NCBI GenBank assembly: GCA_035449045.1
Contig: DAOTKC010000013.1
Location: 1 to 35,881, forward strand
Direction of reading: 5' to 3'
Length of the DNA stretch: 35,881 bases
Origin: DAOTKC01 sp035449045
GTDB lineage: Bacteria; Bacillota; Clostridia; Christensenellales; CAG-917
Part shown: in pieces, positions 8,098 through 16,423 of the stretch
Layout of the letters: the number at the start of each line of letters is the position of its first letter
Numbering within the stretch: the stretch's first letter is position 1
Position numbers and translations under genes: made by a program
The notes under the pieces: generated by a model
What the model was told of the DNA's origin: nothing
Seen by the model: the letters and a program-made list of their open reading frames with translations, nothing else
The model's database searches: none

Positions 8098-9402
8098 CTA
8101 TATTTTTCTTTTGTCGATGATTCTCACCGCTTTTCCTTCGCTTCTCGGAATGGTGTTGGGCGAAACGAGGGTTATTTTGGCATTGATGCCTATCATCGAC
8201 TGCATATCGTGGTCGATTTCCGCTCTGATGCGCTCGATGTCCTTGACGGTGCCCGAGAATGATTTTTGGGTGAGCTCGACTTGAATTTCGATGAAGTCGA
8301 GGTTGTTTATCCTCTCCACGATAATCTGGTAATGGGGGCCTATCTTGTCGCCCATGTTCAAGAGCACCGTTTCAATTTGGGAGGGGAATACGTTGACGCC
8401 GCGAATAATCAGCATGTCGTCGCTTCTTCCGAACACCCTGCCCATTCTGACACTTGTTCTGCCGCATTCGCAAGGAGTATCGTCAAGGCTGGTAATATCG
8501 CGGGTGCGATAGCGTATCAGCGGTATGCCTTCCTTGGTAAGCGTAGTGAAGACAAGCTCGCCCTTCTCGAGGAAAGGCAGCGGCTCGAGCGTGTCGGCGT
8601 CGACTATTTCGGGATAGAAATAGTCCTCTTGAATATGGGTGCCGTTTTGAAGGTAGCACTCCATGCCCACGCCCGGTCCCGATATCTCGGAGAGGCCGTA
8701 AATGTCGAAAGCTTTTAAGTTAAGGCTGGCTTCAATTTGCTTTCGCATCGCTTCCGACCACGGCTCGGCGCCGAAAACACCCGCTTTAAGTGACAAATCC
8801 GACGCTTTAAGCCCCGATTTTGTGATTTCCTCGGCAAGATAGATGGCGTAGGACGGTGTGCAGCAAAGGCAAGTCGCGCCGAAATCCTTAAGCAGCATTA
8901 TTTGACGCATGGTGTTTCCCGATGACACCGGCACCGTCATCGAGCCCAAAAGCTCGGAGCCGTAATGCATGCCGAGCCCGCCCGTAAACAAGCCGTAGCC
9001 GTAGGAAATATGTATTACCGATTCCTCGTCGCAGCCCGCCATCACCAGCGAGCGGGCGCAGCATTCCGCCCAAGCTTGAAGGTCGTTTTTGGTATATCCG
9101 ACCACAGTCAGCTTGCCCGTCGTCCCGCTGGATGCGTGGACGCGCACGATGTCGCGCTTGGGCGCGGCGAAGGTGCCGAAGGGATAGTTGGCGCGAAGGT
9201 CGCTTTTAGTGGTGTAGGGAAGCTTGGTGATGTCTTTCAAGCTCTTGATGTCGGACGGCTTGAGCTTGATGGCGTCCATCTTCTCGCGGTAATACGGCAC
9301 GTTTTGATATACGCGCGCAACAAGCGACTTAAGCCTTTCGCCTTGCAGGCATTCAAGCTCGCTCCGCTTCATCGTTTCCATTGTTTCGTTAAAATATTTC
9401 AT
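8098..9402 (-). CDS. paaK: Phenylacetate-CoA ligase (first copy)
   Basis: This AMP-forming acyl-CoA ligase interconverts aryl-acetates and aryl-acetyl-CoA. It has the PaaK phosphate-binding loop (SSGTTGKLTVVGYT, about residues 92-105), the adenine motif around FDIYGLSEISGPG and the C-terminal hinge and lysine region (GRSDDMLIIRGVNVFPSQIE). The start is placed at the ATG at 9402 (434 residues), behind AGGCGG. A longer TTG start at 9435 lacks an obvious site, and the neighbouring copy, 432 residues long, aligns with the shorter form. It follows iorB by about 107 bp. In anaerobes such ligases are thought to run towards ATP and free aryl-acetate after IorAB. Confidence 0.92.
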   Translation of the reverse strand: MKYFNETMETMKRSELECLQGERLKSLVARVYQNVPYYREKMDAIKLKPSDIKSLKDITKLPYTTKSDLRANYPFGTFAAPKRDIVRVHASSGTTGKLTVVGYTKNDLQAWAECCARSLVMAGCDEESVIHISYGYGLFTGGLGMHYGSELLGSMTVPVSSGNTMRQIMLLKDFGATCLCCTPSYAIYLAEEITKSGLKASDLSLKAGVFGAEPWSEAMRKQIEASLNLKAFDIYGLSEISGPGVGMECYLQNGTHIQEDYFYPEIVDADTLEPLPFLEKGELVFTTLTKEGIPLIRYRTRDITSLDDTPCECGRTSVRMGRVFGRSDDMLIIRGVNVFPSQIETVLLNMGDKIGPHYQIIVERINNLDFIEIQVELTQKSFSGTVKDIERIRAEIDHDMQSMIGINAKITLVSPNTIPRSEGKAVRIIDKRKI

Positions 9403-9509
9403 AATCCGCCTCTTTTTGTCCGGCATTAAAATCAATTAATATTTCCCTGTATTTCTTAACCGGCCTTGTCGACCTAACCGGCTAAACCCCCAAACGCATT
9501 TTGGGCAAG

Positions 9510-10079
9510 TCAGCCGATTCCGTAGCCCCGCTTCATGGCTTCGGCGTTAACCGCAAAGAACTCGGGCTTGACCGATTCCTTGAGCGCGGACAGCGCGATA
9601 TCCAAGCTTACGCCCATTCTTTTAAGCAGCGCGCCCACCATGACGACGTTGGCGCACCTCGGGTTTTTCAGCTCGAGCGCCACGCTCTCGGCGTCGATTT
9701 CAACGACCTTAAAGCTTTCTTTCAGCTTTTCAATGATGTCTTTTGGATACTCGGCCGCTCCGATTATGACGGGCATAGGGTAAATCTCTTTCTTGTTCGC
9801 GATTATGGTGCCGCCCTCTTTCAAAAATTCGGTATAACGCGCCGCCTCCAGCTTCTCGAACGCCAATATGTAGTCGGCGCCGCCCTTGGCGACGACGGGC
9901 GCAAAAACTCTCTCTCCCATCTTGACGTGTGTCACCACACTGCCGCCGCGCTGCGCCATGCCGTGGACTTCGCTTATTTTGACGTCGAGACCGAGCAAGT
10001 TTGCCGCATTTCCCATAATCTTTGATGCAAGCAGCGTGCCCTGCCCGCCCACGCCTACGATAAGAATATTCTTATTCAT
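9510..10079 (-). CDS. iorB: Indolepyruvate ferredoxin oxidoreductase, beta subunit
   Basis: This is the gamma-type (2-oxoacid oxidoreductase) subunit of an aryl-pyruvate:ferredoxin oxidoreductase. The 189-residue protein starts with the family motif ILIVGVGGQGTLLASKI and has SEVHGMAQRGGSV near residue 37, both standard for IorB. The start codon overlaps the end of iorA by 8 bp, so translation is coupled. The partner supplies thiamine diphosphate and ferredoxin-type clusters. Expected substrates are indolepyruvate, phenylpyruvate and 4-hydroxyphenylpyruvate; the sequence alone does not say which is preferred. Confidence 0.95.
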   Translation of the reverse strand: MNKNILIVGVGGQGTLLASKIMGNAANLLGLDVKISEVHGMAQRGGSVVTHVKMGERVFAPVVAKGGADYILAFEKLEAARYTEFLKEGGTIIANKKEIYPMPVIIGAAEYPKDIIEKLKESFKVVEIDAESVALELKNPRCANVVMVGALLKRMGVSLDIALSALKESVKPEFFAVNAEAMKRGYGIG

Positions 10080-11784
10080 TTTGGCTCCTCTTTATCGCCG
10101 AGAATTTGCAGAGCGCGGCGCAGACACCGCAGCCCGCGCACTGACCCATGGCAATGACGGCCGTGCCGTCCTTTTCCTTTCTGATGGCGGGACAGCCTAT
10201 TTTGAGGCATGCGCCACAGCGCTTGCAATTTTCGATGAAATATTCCGGCTCGCGCTTTTTCAAAATCAACGCACAGGGGCGTTTGACAATGACGACCGAA
10301 ACGCCCTTAAATTCGAGCGCCGATTTGACGGCCGCTTCGACGGCGGCAAGGTCATATGCGTCCACCGTCTTTATATCCTCGACGCCGACGGCGCGGACAA
10401 GCTCATATAAGTTCAGAACTTTGGCACCTTGGTTTTTGAGCGTCTTGCCCGTCGCGGGGTGGTGCTGGTGGCCCGTCATGCCCGTCGTCGAGTTATCTAA
10501 AATGAGCACGGTTATATCGGAGCCGTTGTAGACGGCGTTTACAAGGCCGGTGATGCCGCTGTGAATGAAGGTGGAATCGCCGATGACGGCGACACCGCCC
10601 GCCGCTCCCGCCTTGTCAAAGCCGTGCGCCATGCCTATGCTGGCGCCCATGCAGACGACGGTATCAACCGAATTTAGGGGCGGCTGTGCGCCCAGCGTAT
10701 AGCAGCCTATGTCGGCGTTCACCCTAAGTTTCAGCTTGCTTAGCATGTAGAACACGCCGCGGTGGGGGCAGCCCGCGCACATGACGGGCGGGCGCACCGG
10801 CAGGCTCAATTCGTTTGTTTTAACGGGCTCGCCCAAAAGTTTGTTTTTAATCGCCGCCGCCGAAAGCTCGCCCTGCACCGAGAACAGGTTTTTCCCTTCG
10901 CACGCTATCCCCGCCGCCTTGATGGCGGTCTCGAAAATTGGCTCAAGCTCCTCGATGACAACGAGGCGCTCCACCTTGGCGGCGAACGCCTTAATTCTTT
11001 CAATATCAATGGGATAGACAATGCCGAGCTTCAGCACCGACGCCTCGGGCAGCGCTTCCTTGACGTATTGATAGACTACGCCCGAGCAGACGACGCCGAG
11101 CGAGGTGTTGTTTATTTCGGCGCGGTTTATATCAAAATCCGCCAAATCGGAGATTAGGCGGTTTTCGCGCTTTTCAACCTCGATATGCCGTTTGATGGCC
11201 GAGGACGGCATCATGGTATATTTGGCGACGTCCTTTAAATAAGGTTTTAAGGGAATCTCCCCCCGCTCGCCGAGCTCGACTGCGTCCTGTGAATGCGCGA
11301 CGCGCGTCGTCGTCCGGAGAAAGACGGGCGTATCGTATTTTTCGGAAATCTCGAAAGCGAGCTTGGTAAACTCCTTGCATTCGGCGCTGTCGCCCGGCTC
11401 CAGCATGGGGATATGGGCGCTCAAGGCGTAATATCTCGAATCCTGCTCGTTTTGCGAGCTGTGCATGCCGGGGTCATCGGCGGCGACTATGACGAGGCCG
11501 CCCGAAACGCCGGTATACGCCGCGGTAAAGATGGGGTCGGCGGCGACGTTGACGCCGACGTGCTTCATGCACGCCAAAGCGCGCGCGCCCGCCACAGAGG
11601 CGCCCAGCGCTACTTCGACGGCGACCTTTTCGTTGGGCGCCCATTCGCAGTATACCTCGGGATATTTCGCAAGCTCCTCGCTTATCTCTGTGCTGGGCGT
11701 GCCGGGATAAGCCGACGCCACCTTGACACCCGCTTCATACGCGCCCCGCGCAATCGCGGCATTTCCTAACAGTAATTTTTTCAT
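10072..11784 (-). CDS. iorA: Indolepyruvate ferredoxin oxidoreductase, alpha subunit
   Basis: IorA carries out CoA-dependent oxidative decarboxylation of aryl pyruvates, passing electrons to ferredoxin. Its order is: pyrimidine-binding domain with SAYPGTPSTEI (about residues 24-34), a middle domain, a TPP-binding domain with the CAGCPHRG and GDSTF motifs, then a C-terminal 2x[4Fe-4S] ferredoxin (CKRCGACLKIGC and CAGCGVCAALC, about 525-560). The 570-residue length is near the usual 580-620. It is followed with an 8-bp overlap by iorB. A strong hairpin lies just ahead of the start codon, and the ribosome site (AGGTAAAC) is modest. Confidence 0.96.
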   Translation of the reverse strand: MKKLLLGNAAIARGAYEAGVKVASAYPGTPSTEISEELAKYPEVYCEWAPNEKVAVEVALGASVAGARALACMKHVGVNVAADPIFTAAYTGVSGGLVIVAADDPGMHSSQNEQDSRYYALSAHIPMLEPGDSAECKEFTKLAFEISEKYDTPVFLRTTTRVAHSQDAVELGERGEIPLKPYLKDVAKYTMMPSSAIKRHIEVEKRENRLISDLADFDINRAEINNTSLGVVCSGVVYQYVKEALPEASVLKLGIVYPIDIERIKAFAAKVERLVVIEELEPIFETAIKAAGIACEGKNLFSVQGELSAAAIKNKLLGEPVKTNELSLPVRPPVMCAGCPHRGVFYMLSKLKLRVNADIGCYTLGAQPPLNSVDTVVCMGASIGMAHGFDKAGAAGGVAVIGDSTFIHSGITGLVNAVYNGSDITVLILDNSTTGMTGHQHHPATGKTLKNQGAKVLNLYELVRAVGVEDIKTVDAYDLAAVEAAVKSALEFKGVSVVIVKRPCALILKKREPEYFIENCKRCGACLKIGCPAIRKEKDGTAVIAMGQCAGCGVCAALCKFSAIKRSQNE

Positions 11785-11797
11785 GTTTACCTATTTC

Positions 11798-11822
11798 CCC
11801 ATCGGATGAGCTATCCGACGGG
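11798..11822 (-). promoter_or_regulatory. Stable hairpin immediately upstream of iorA
   Basis: On the minus strand CCCGTCGGAT pairs with ATCCGATGGG (10 bp including one G-U) around a 5-nt loop, ending 13 bases before the iorA start. No T-run follows, so it is not an intrinsic terminator. It could influence mRNA stability or translation; a second, weaker stem (GGAGTA/TACTCC) lies further upstream in the same leader. Confidence 0.5.
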
Positions 11823-11914
11823 AGCCCCTATAAAGCAATTTACAGGGAGTATTGATTTTTATTATTACTCCGGCTCAATTCAGCAAAATGCTCAATACAG
11901 CACTAAGTCAGTAG

Positions 11915-13213
11915 TTAAATTTTTCTCAAATCGGTGACTCGCTTGGCCTTGCCCTCAAATCTCTTAAGCGACATCGGCTCGACTAGCCTTACCTTGGCGT
12001 CAAGCTGGAGCACGGTCTTTAAGTTGTGGCGGATTTTTTCCCTCAATTTTTCGAGGTTGCCGTAATTTTCGAGAAGGGAGACGTCGGCGACCTCGGCTAA
12101 GACCTCCAGCGTGTCGAGGGCGCCCTCGCGCCTCACTATTATTTCGTAACTTCCGCCAATTTCGGGAATGGGCATAAGCACACCCTCGATTTGGGATGGG
12201 AAGACGTTGACGCCGCGGATTATCAGCATGTCATCCGTTCTGCCCATCAGTTTATCCATTCTCACCGTGGTGCGGCCGCAGGCGCAGACGCCGTAGTTGA
12301 GCTTCGTCAAATCCTTGGTGCGGTAGCGGAGGACGGGCATACCCTCTTTGGTCAGCGTCGTAAGCACAAGTTCGCCGACTTTGCCCGGCTCGAGAGGCAG
12401 ATGCGTATCGCGGTCGACGACTTCGGGCAAGAAATGATCTTCGTTAATGTGCATGCCGTCTTTTATATAGCATTCGCCCGACACTCCCGGCCCTATGATT
12501 TCGGAAAGGCCGTAATTGTCGGTGGAGAGGATTTTCAGCCGTTTTTCAATGGTCTTGTGCATTTCGGGCGAAGATGCTTCGCTTCCGAACAGCCCCACCC
12601 TTAGCTTAAACTCGCCTATATCCAGCCCCATTTTCTCAATTACCTCGGAGATGTGAAGCGCGTAGGAGGGCGTGGCGACAAGCGCCGTCACGCCTAAATC
12701 TCTTAAAAGCATGACCTGCCGCTCGGTGTTGCCCGAAGAGGCGGGAACGACGGTGACGCCCAGCTTCTCCATCCCTTGATGGAGGCCGAGCGCGCCGGTA
12801 AACAGGCCGTAGCCGAAAGAAATCTGGCAGATATCGCGGCTTGTGACGCCGACGGCGGCAATTAAGCGCGCCATGCAATCCGACCACATGTCGAGGTCGT
12901 CTTTGGTGTAGACGACGACGGTCGGCTTGCCGCTGGTGCCCGAGGAGGCGTGAACGCGCGCCGTCCTTTCCATCGGGACGGCGACCATGCCGTAGGGATA
13001 GTTGTCGCGGAAATCGCTCTTTTCGGTGAAGGGAATCTTGTCAAGGTCGGCAATAGATTTTATATCGGAAGGTTTTATGCCAGCTTTGTCGAATTTGTCG
13101 CGGTAGAGTTTGACGTTTTCGTAGGCGTATTTGACGATGCGCCTCAATCTTTCCGATTGAAGCGCTTCCATTTCCGACCGCGGCATTGTTTCGATTTCTT
13201 TATCGTAATACAT
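11915..13213 (-). CDS. paaK: Phenylacetate-CoA ligase (second copy)
   Basis: This is a second PaaK-type AMP-forming aryl-CoA ligase, 432 residues, clearly paralogous to the copy at 8098-9402 along the whole length (compare METMKRSELECLQ with IETMPRSEMEALQ). It has the P-loop SSGTSGKPTVVVYT (about residues 90-103), NYGLSEIIGPG and GRTDDMLIIRGVNVFPSQIE. The C-terminal domain (EVLAEVADVSLLENYGNLEK) differs most from the first copy. It lies upstream of iorA with a 130-bp gap and 92 bp after the hydratase gene. The copies may prefer different aryl acids, for example phenylacetate versus indoleacetate; this is inference. Confidence 0.92.
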   Translation of the reverse strand: MYYDKEIETMPRSEMEALQSERLRRIVKYAYENVKLYRDKFDKAGIKPSDIKSIADLDKIPFTEKSDFRDNYPYGMVAVPMERTARVHASSGTSGKPTVVVYTKDDLDMWSDCMARLIAAVGVTSRDICQISFGYGLFTGALGLHQGMEKLGVTVVPASSGNTERQVMLLRDLGVTALVATPSYALHISEVIEKMGLDIGEFKLRVGLFGSEASSPEMHKTIEKRLKILSTDNYGLSEIIGPGVSGECYIKDGMHINEDHFLPEVVDRDTHLPLEPGKVGELVLTTLTKEGMPVLRYRTKDLTKLNYGVCACGRTTVRMDKLMGRTDDMLIIRGVNVFPSQIEGVLMPIPEIGGSYEIIVRREGALDTLEVLAEVADVSLLENYGNLEKLREKIRHNLKTVLQLDAKVRLVEPMSLKRFEGKAKRVTDLRKI

Positions 13214-13305
13214 CTTTATCTCCCGTTTTCGATACGATAAACCGCCTTTTTTGTAATTTGCTTAATTAATACGAGGTTTATCGCTTTTATTTCTCAGGCA
13301 AAAAA

Positions 13306-15543
13306 CTATTTGTTCTCGTTGTAGTAGTTGATGAGCGAGCCCTTTAAAATGATTTTTCTTTCGGCGTCGGTCAAAGGCTCCAGCGTCAGCACAATGTTCT
13401 TCACCGAAGCGCCGCTTATTACCGCCGCCTCGTATTCCAGCGCGCCATCCGTCAAAAGCTTTTTAATGTCGGGGATTATGACGACGTCGCCGACCGAAAA
13501 GGGATGGTTCGTCAAAAACGGGAACATTCCCCAGTTGATGAGGTTGCTGCGGTAACGCTTGGTGGCGTATTCGCGGGCGAGGTTTGCCGCGCCGCCCAAA
13601 ACTCTTTGAGAAGACGCCGCCTGCTCTCTCGCGCTGCCGTCGCCCGGCTTTTTAGCCGCTACCGCGCTGCCTATGCCAATACTTCCGAGAAGGCGGATAT
13701 CCGCCGCCGCCAGCGCGCGCTTATACTCATCGGGAAGCTGCTTAGTCTTTTGGTAAAGGTCGCGGTCGGCCGCTATCCTCTTGGCGTTCGGGACATAGTC
13801 GGGGCACTTTCTCTGAAGCGCGAACTCGGCGAGCTTTAAGGGGTTGCTGCGATAAGACGAGGTTTCGCCCGAGGGAATCAGCTCGTCGGTCGTCGTCACC
13901 GGGTCGGTGATTGCCGCCGCCACCTTTAAAATGAGGTGGTCGGCAAGCTCGGGCATCTCCGGCCAGTCGGCGATGTTGGGGCCGTATACCAGATTTTCGG
14001 TGGCGTCGGGATTGCCGAAGCCGTTATAGACGCGCTTTTCATAGATTGTCGAGTCAAACTTGTAGCGGGGGTTGTATTCCTCATATTCCACCTCGAGCGC
14101 CGAGGTAAGGTTGCCGCCGTTTCGCGCGGTGGCAGCGATACTTCGGGCGTCCATCAGCGCGACAGCCGCCATCTGACCGTCGCCGGGCTTGGAGCCCTCG
14201 CGGTTTTCAAAGTTTCTGGTGGTGTGACGGATGGAAAGCCCGTTGTTTCTCGGCGTATCGCCCGCGCCGAAGCAGGGCCCGCAGAAAGCGGTCTTGACGA
14301 CGGCGCCCGCCTCGATAAATGAGGAGAGCATGCCCGCCTTCAAAAGCGCGTTGTAAATGGGTGTCGAGGATGGATAAATTGACAGCGCAAACTCGCCGTT
14401 TCCTATTGAGCCGCCGCTCAAGATATTTTCGGCGGCGATGATGTTTTCATATGTTCCGCCGGCGCAGCCCGCGATGATGCCCTGCGACACCTTGACCCAG
14501 CCGCGGTCGATTTTATCAACGAGGGAGAATGAGTTGTTCTTGAGAAGGGCGCGCCCCTCTTTTTCGACAGCCGACAAAATGTCGTGCGGATATTTAATGA
14601 CGTCGGCAAGCTTATAGACGTTGCTGGGATGGAAAGGAAGCGCAATCATGGGCTCGACTTCGCTTAAGTCGATTTCGATAAGCCCGTCGTAGTAGGCGCC
14701 GTTTTCGGGGAGGAGCGGCTTGAACTCGCTTTCGCGGCCGTGGACTCGGAGCCACTCGGCGACCTTGCGGTCGGTCTTCCAGACCGAGGACAAGCAGGCG
14801 GTCTCCGTCGTCATGACGTCGACGGCGTTTCTGAAATCGACGGAGAGCACGTCGATGCCCTCGCCGATAAATTCCAGCACCTTATTTTTGACGAAGCCGT
14901 TTTTAAACACCGCGCCGATTAGCGCCAGCGCGACGTCGTGGGGCCCGACGCCCTTTCTCAGCCTTCCCGTCAGGGATACCGCAATTATTTCGGGATATTT
15001 GACGTCGTAGGTGCGGTTTAAGAGCTGTTTGGCAAGCTCCGGCCCGCCCTCGCCTATGCCCAGCGTGCCCAGCGCGCCGTAGCGAGTATGGCTGTCGCTG
15101 CCCAAAATCATCTTGCCGGGCGCGGCGAAGCACTCGCGCATATAGGTGTGGATGACCGCCTGATGTGCAGGCACAAATATTCCGCCGTATCTTTTGGCGG
15201 CGGAAAGCCCGAAGCGGTGGTCGTCGGCGTTTATTGTGCCGCCCACCGCGCAGAGGCTGTTGTGGCAGTTGGTTAAAACGTAGGGAACCGAAAATTTCTT
15301 CATTCCCGACGCCTTGGCGGTTTGGATGATGCCGACGTAGGTGATGTCGTGGGATGCAAGCACGTCGAAAGTCAAATTCAAAGGCATGCCCGCCGCGGCC
15401 GGCGCGCCGTTGTTGTGAGCCGATAAAACAGAATAGGCAATCGTCCTTTTATAGGCTTCGTTTCTGTCCTCCAAGAAGGTTTCCGTCTCGGGGACAAACT
15501 CGCCGTTGATATAAAAGATGCCGCAATCGGTTAATTTAATCAT
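13306..15543 (-). CDS. Aconitase-superfamily hydratase (YbhJ-like)
   Basis: A 745-residue [4Fe-4S] hydro-lyase of the aconitase fold. It retains ILGSDSHTRYGALGTLGIGEGG (about residues 147-167) and three plausible cluster cysteines: C360 in AGCAGGTYEN, and C421 and C424 in FCGPCFGAGDTP. The C-terminal swivel domain has GSAREQAASS and RSNLINWGMFPF. The usual CTN motif of aconitase is replaced by CAGG, and an odd TNCHNSLCAVGG segment appears near residue 91. Length and motif variants match the uncharacterised hydratase group typified by E. coli YbhJ rather than citrate/isocitrate aconitase. It is the first gene of the ior/paaK run, behind a good promoter. Its substrate is unknown; aconitase activity is possible but not to be assumed. 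Confidence 0.85.
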   Translation of the reverse strand: MIKLTDCGIFYINGEFVPETETFLEDRNEAYKRTIAYSVLSAHNNGAPAAAGMPLNLTFDVLASHDITYVGIIQTAKASGMKKFSVPYVLTNCHNSLCAVGGTINADDHRFGLSAAKRYGGIFVPAHQAVIHTYMRECFAAPGKMILGSDSHTRYGALGTLGIGEGGPELAKQLLNRTYDVKYPEIIAVSLTGRLRKGVGPHDVALALIGAVFKNGFVKNKVLEFIGEGIDVLSVDFRNAVDVMTTETACLSSVWKTDRKVAEWLRVHGRESEFKPLLPENGAYYDGLIEIDLSEVEPMIALPFHPSNVYKLADVIKYPHDILSAVEKEGRALLKNNSFSLVDKIDRGWVKVSQGIIAGCAGGTYENIIAAENILSGGSIGNGEFALSIYPSSTPIYNALLKAGMLSSFIEAGAVVKTAFCGPCFGAGDTPRNNGLSIRHTTRNFENREGSKPGDGQMAAVALMDARSIAATARNGGNLTSALEVEYEEYNPRYKFDSTIYEKRVYNGFGNPDATENLVYGPNIADWPEMPELADHLILKVAAAITDPVTTTDELIPSGETSSYRSNPLKLAEFALQRKCPDYVPNAKRIAADRDLYQKTKQLPDEYKRALAAADIRLLGSIGIGSAVAAKKPGDGSAREQAASSQRVLGGAANLAREYATKRYRSNLINWGMFPFLTNHPFSVGDVVIIPDIKKLLTDGALEYEAAVISGASVKNIVLTLEPLTDAERKIILKGSLINYYNENK

Positions 15544-15591
15544 TTCCCATGTTCCTAAATAACATCTTAGATTGATATAAAGATATCTAAT

Positions 15592-15620
15592 ATTATATTT
15601 TATATCTAAGGAAAAATCAA
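15592..15620 (-). promoter_or_regulatory. Sigma-A promoter with overlapping inverted repeat, upstream of the hydratase gene
   Basis: On the minus strand TTGATT (15615-15620) and a perfect TATAAT (15592-15597) are 17 bases apart, 49 bases before the hydratase start. The core lies within repeated TTAGATAT-like sequence. A 7-bp inverted repeat, CTTAGAT (15566-15572) with ATCTAAG (15604-15610), brackets the -10 box, and a nested TTAGAT/ATCTAA pair ends at 15590. This looks like an operator, but the binding protein is unknown. Confidence 0.65.
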
Positions 15621-15781
15621 GCTATTAATGCTTCCAAATAAAACGCCGTAGCTTAAATTAGGCGTAACAAAAGGGTTTTTTAGCTCTAAATACAAGCTAG
15701 GGAAGCGGATTAATTAAGCAAACAATTGAGAATAACGGTTCGATATCGAAAGCGATATAATAAAAAAATATAAGCAGTTGA

Positions 15782-16285
15782 TTAAAACTTATTTCGGGCG
15801 GCCGGGCTTTTGACAAATTCGATAATGCCGGGCATGGCGGAAGACAAGAGCGCCGCCGTCTTTTTATATTCCTCTTCGCCCTTGCCGAAAGGGTCGGGCA
15901 CGGATAAGCCCGCCGCTTCATCCAAGGAAAAAATCCTGACCGGGTCGTTTTCGTCGGCCATGGACAGCGCGGCAAGCTTGATGTCGGGCGTCATGGCAAG
16001 CACTATGTCGAAAGACCTAAGCCGCTCGGCGCTCAAAGGCTTGGCGGCTTTGGGCTTTCTTATTATGCAGAGAGAATTAAGCGCGGCCAAGGCCTCGGGA
16101 GTCGTCTTTTCCTCGGGATTGACGCCGATGCCCGCCGAGTCGACAAAAATACTCTTGTCCCTTGCCCGCTTCAGCTCCTCCTGCATAATAGCCTCAGCCA
16201 TCGGCGAACGGCATGTATTGCCCGCGCAAACGAACAAAACCTTGAGCATTTCGGTATTCTTTTTGGGTATTCTCAGTTTCGCCAT
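15782..16285 (-). CDS. Low-molecular-weight phosphatase, probably YwlE-type protein-arginine phosphatase
   Basis: The 167-residue protein has the LMW phosphatase loop VCAGNTCRSPMAEA with nucleophile C20 and R26, the FDIVLAMT strand and the acid loop VPDPFGKGEEEY. The residue before the second loop cysteine is Thr (GNTCRS), as in Bacillus YwlE, where Thr instead of Ile favours phospho-arginine over phospho-tyrosine. Its position after a Sua5/YwlC gene also matches the ywlC-ywlE neighbourhood. It probably removes arginine marks placed by McsB in Clp-linked protein quality control. A shorter start at 16249 (MLKVLFVCAG) would match the family length better; neither start has a clear ribosome site. 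A tyrosine phosphatase remains possible. Confidence 0.85.
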   Translation of the reverse strand: MAKLRIPKKNTEMLKVLFVCAGNTCRSPMAEAIMQEELKRARDKSIFVDSAGIGVNPEEKTTPEALAALNSLCIIRKPKAAKPLSAERLRSFDIVLAMTPDIKLAALSMADENDPVRIFSLDEAAGLSVPDPFGKGEEEYKKTAALLSSAMPGIIEFVKSPAARNKF

Positions 16286-16291
16286 ATTTTT

Positions 16292-16385
16292 TATCTTGAA
16301 AACTTTTCGATTCTTCTATCTTGGGAGTTTTTCGATTTTTTTATCTTAAAAATTTTTCGTTTTTTTATCTTGAAAAGCTCTTCTG
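16292..16385. repeat. AT-rich minisatellite, 25-bp unit, nearly four copies
   Basis: Copies begin with TATCTT at 16292, 16317, 16342 and 16366, giving periods of 25, 25 and 24 bases. The consensus is TATCTTGAAAATTTTTCGAT followed by a short T-rich tail; the last copy is partial and more diverged. It fills the gap between the sua5-type gene and the phosphatase gene, ending just before the latter's start codon on the transcribed strand. Confidence 0.85.
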
Positions 16386-16423
16386 TTTCAATCAAATTAT
16401 AGTGCAAAGCCCTTGCAATTAAT

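Noticed and set aside
15643..15665. ACGCC/GGCGT hairpin followed by TTTATTT on the minus strand behind the phosphatase gene.
   Set aside because: A 5-bp stem with a long loop more than 100 bases past the stop is too weak to call a terminator.
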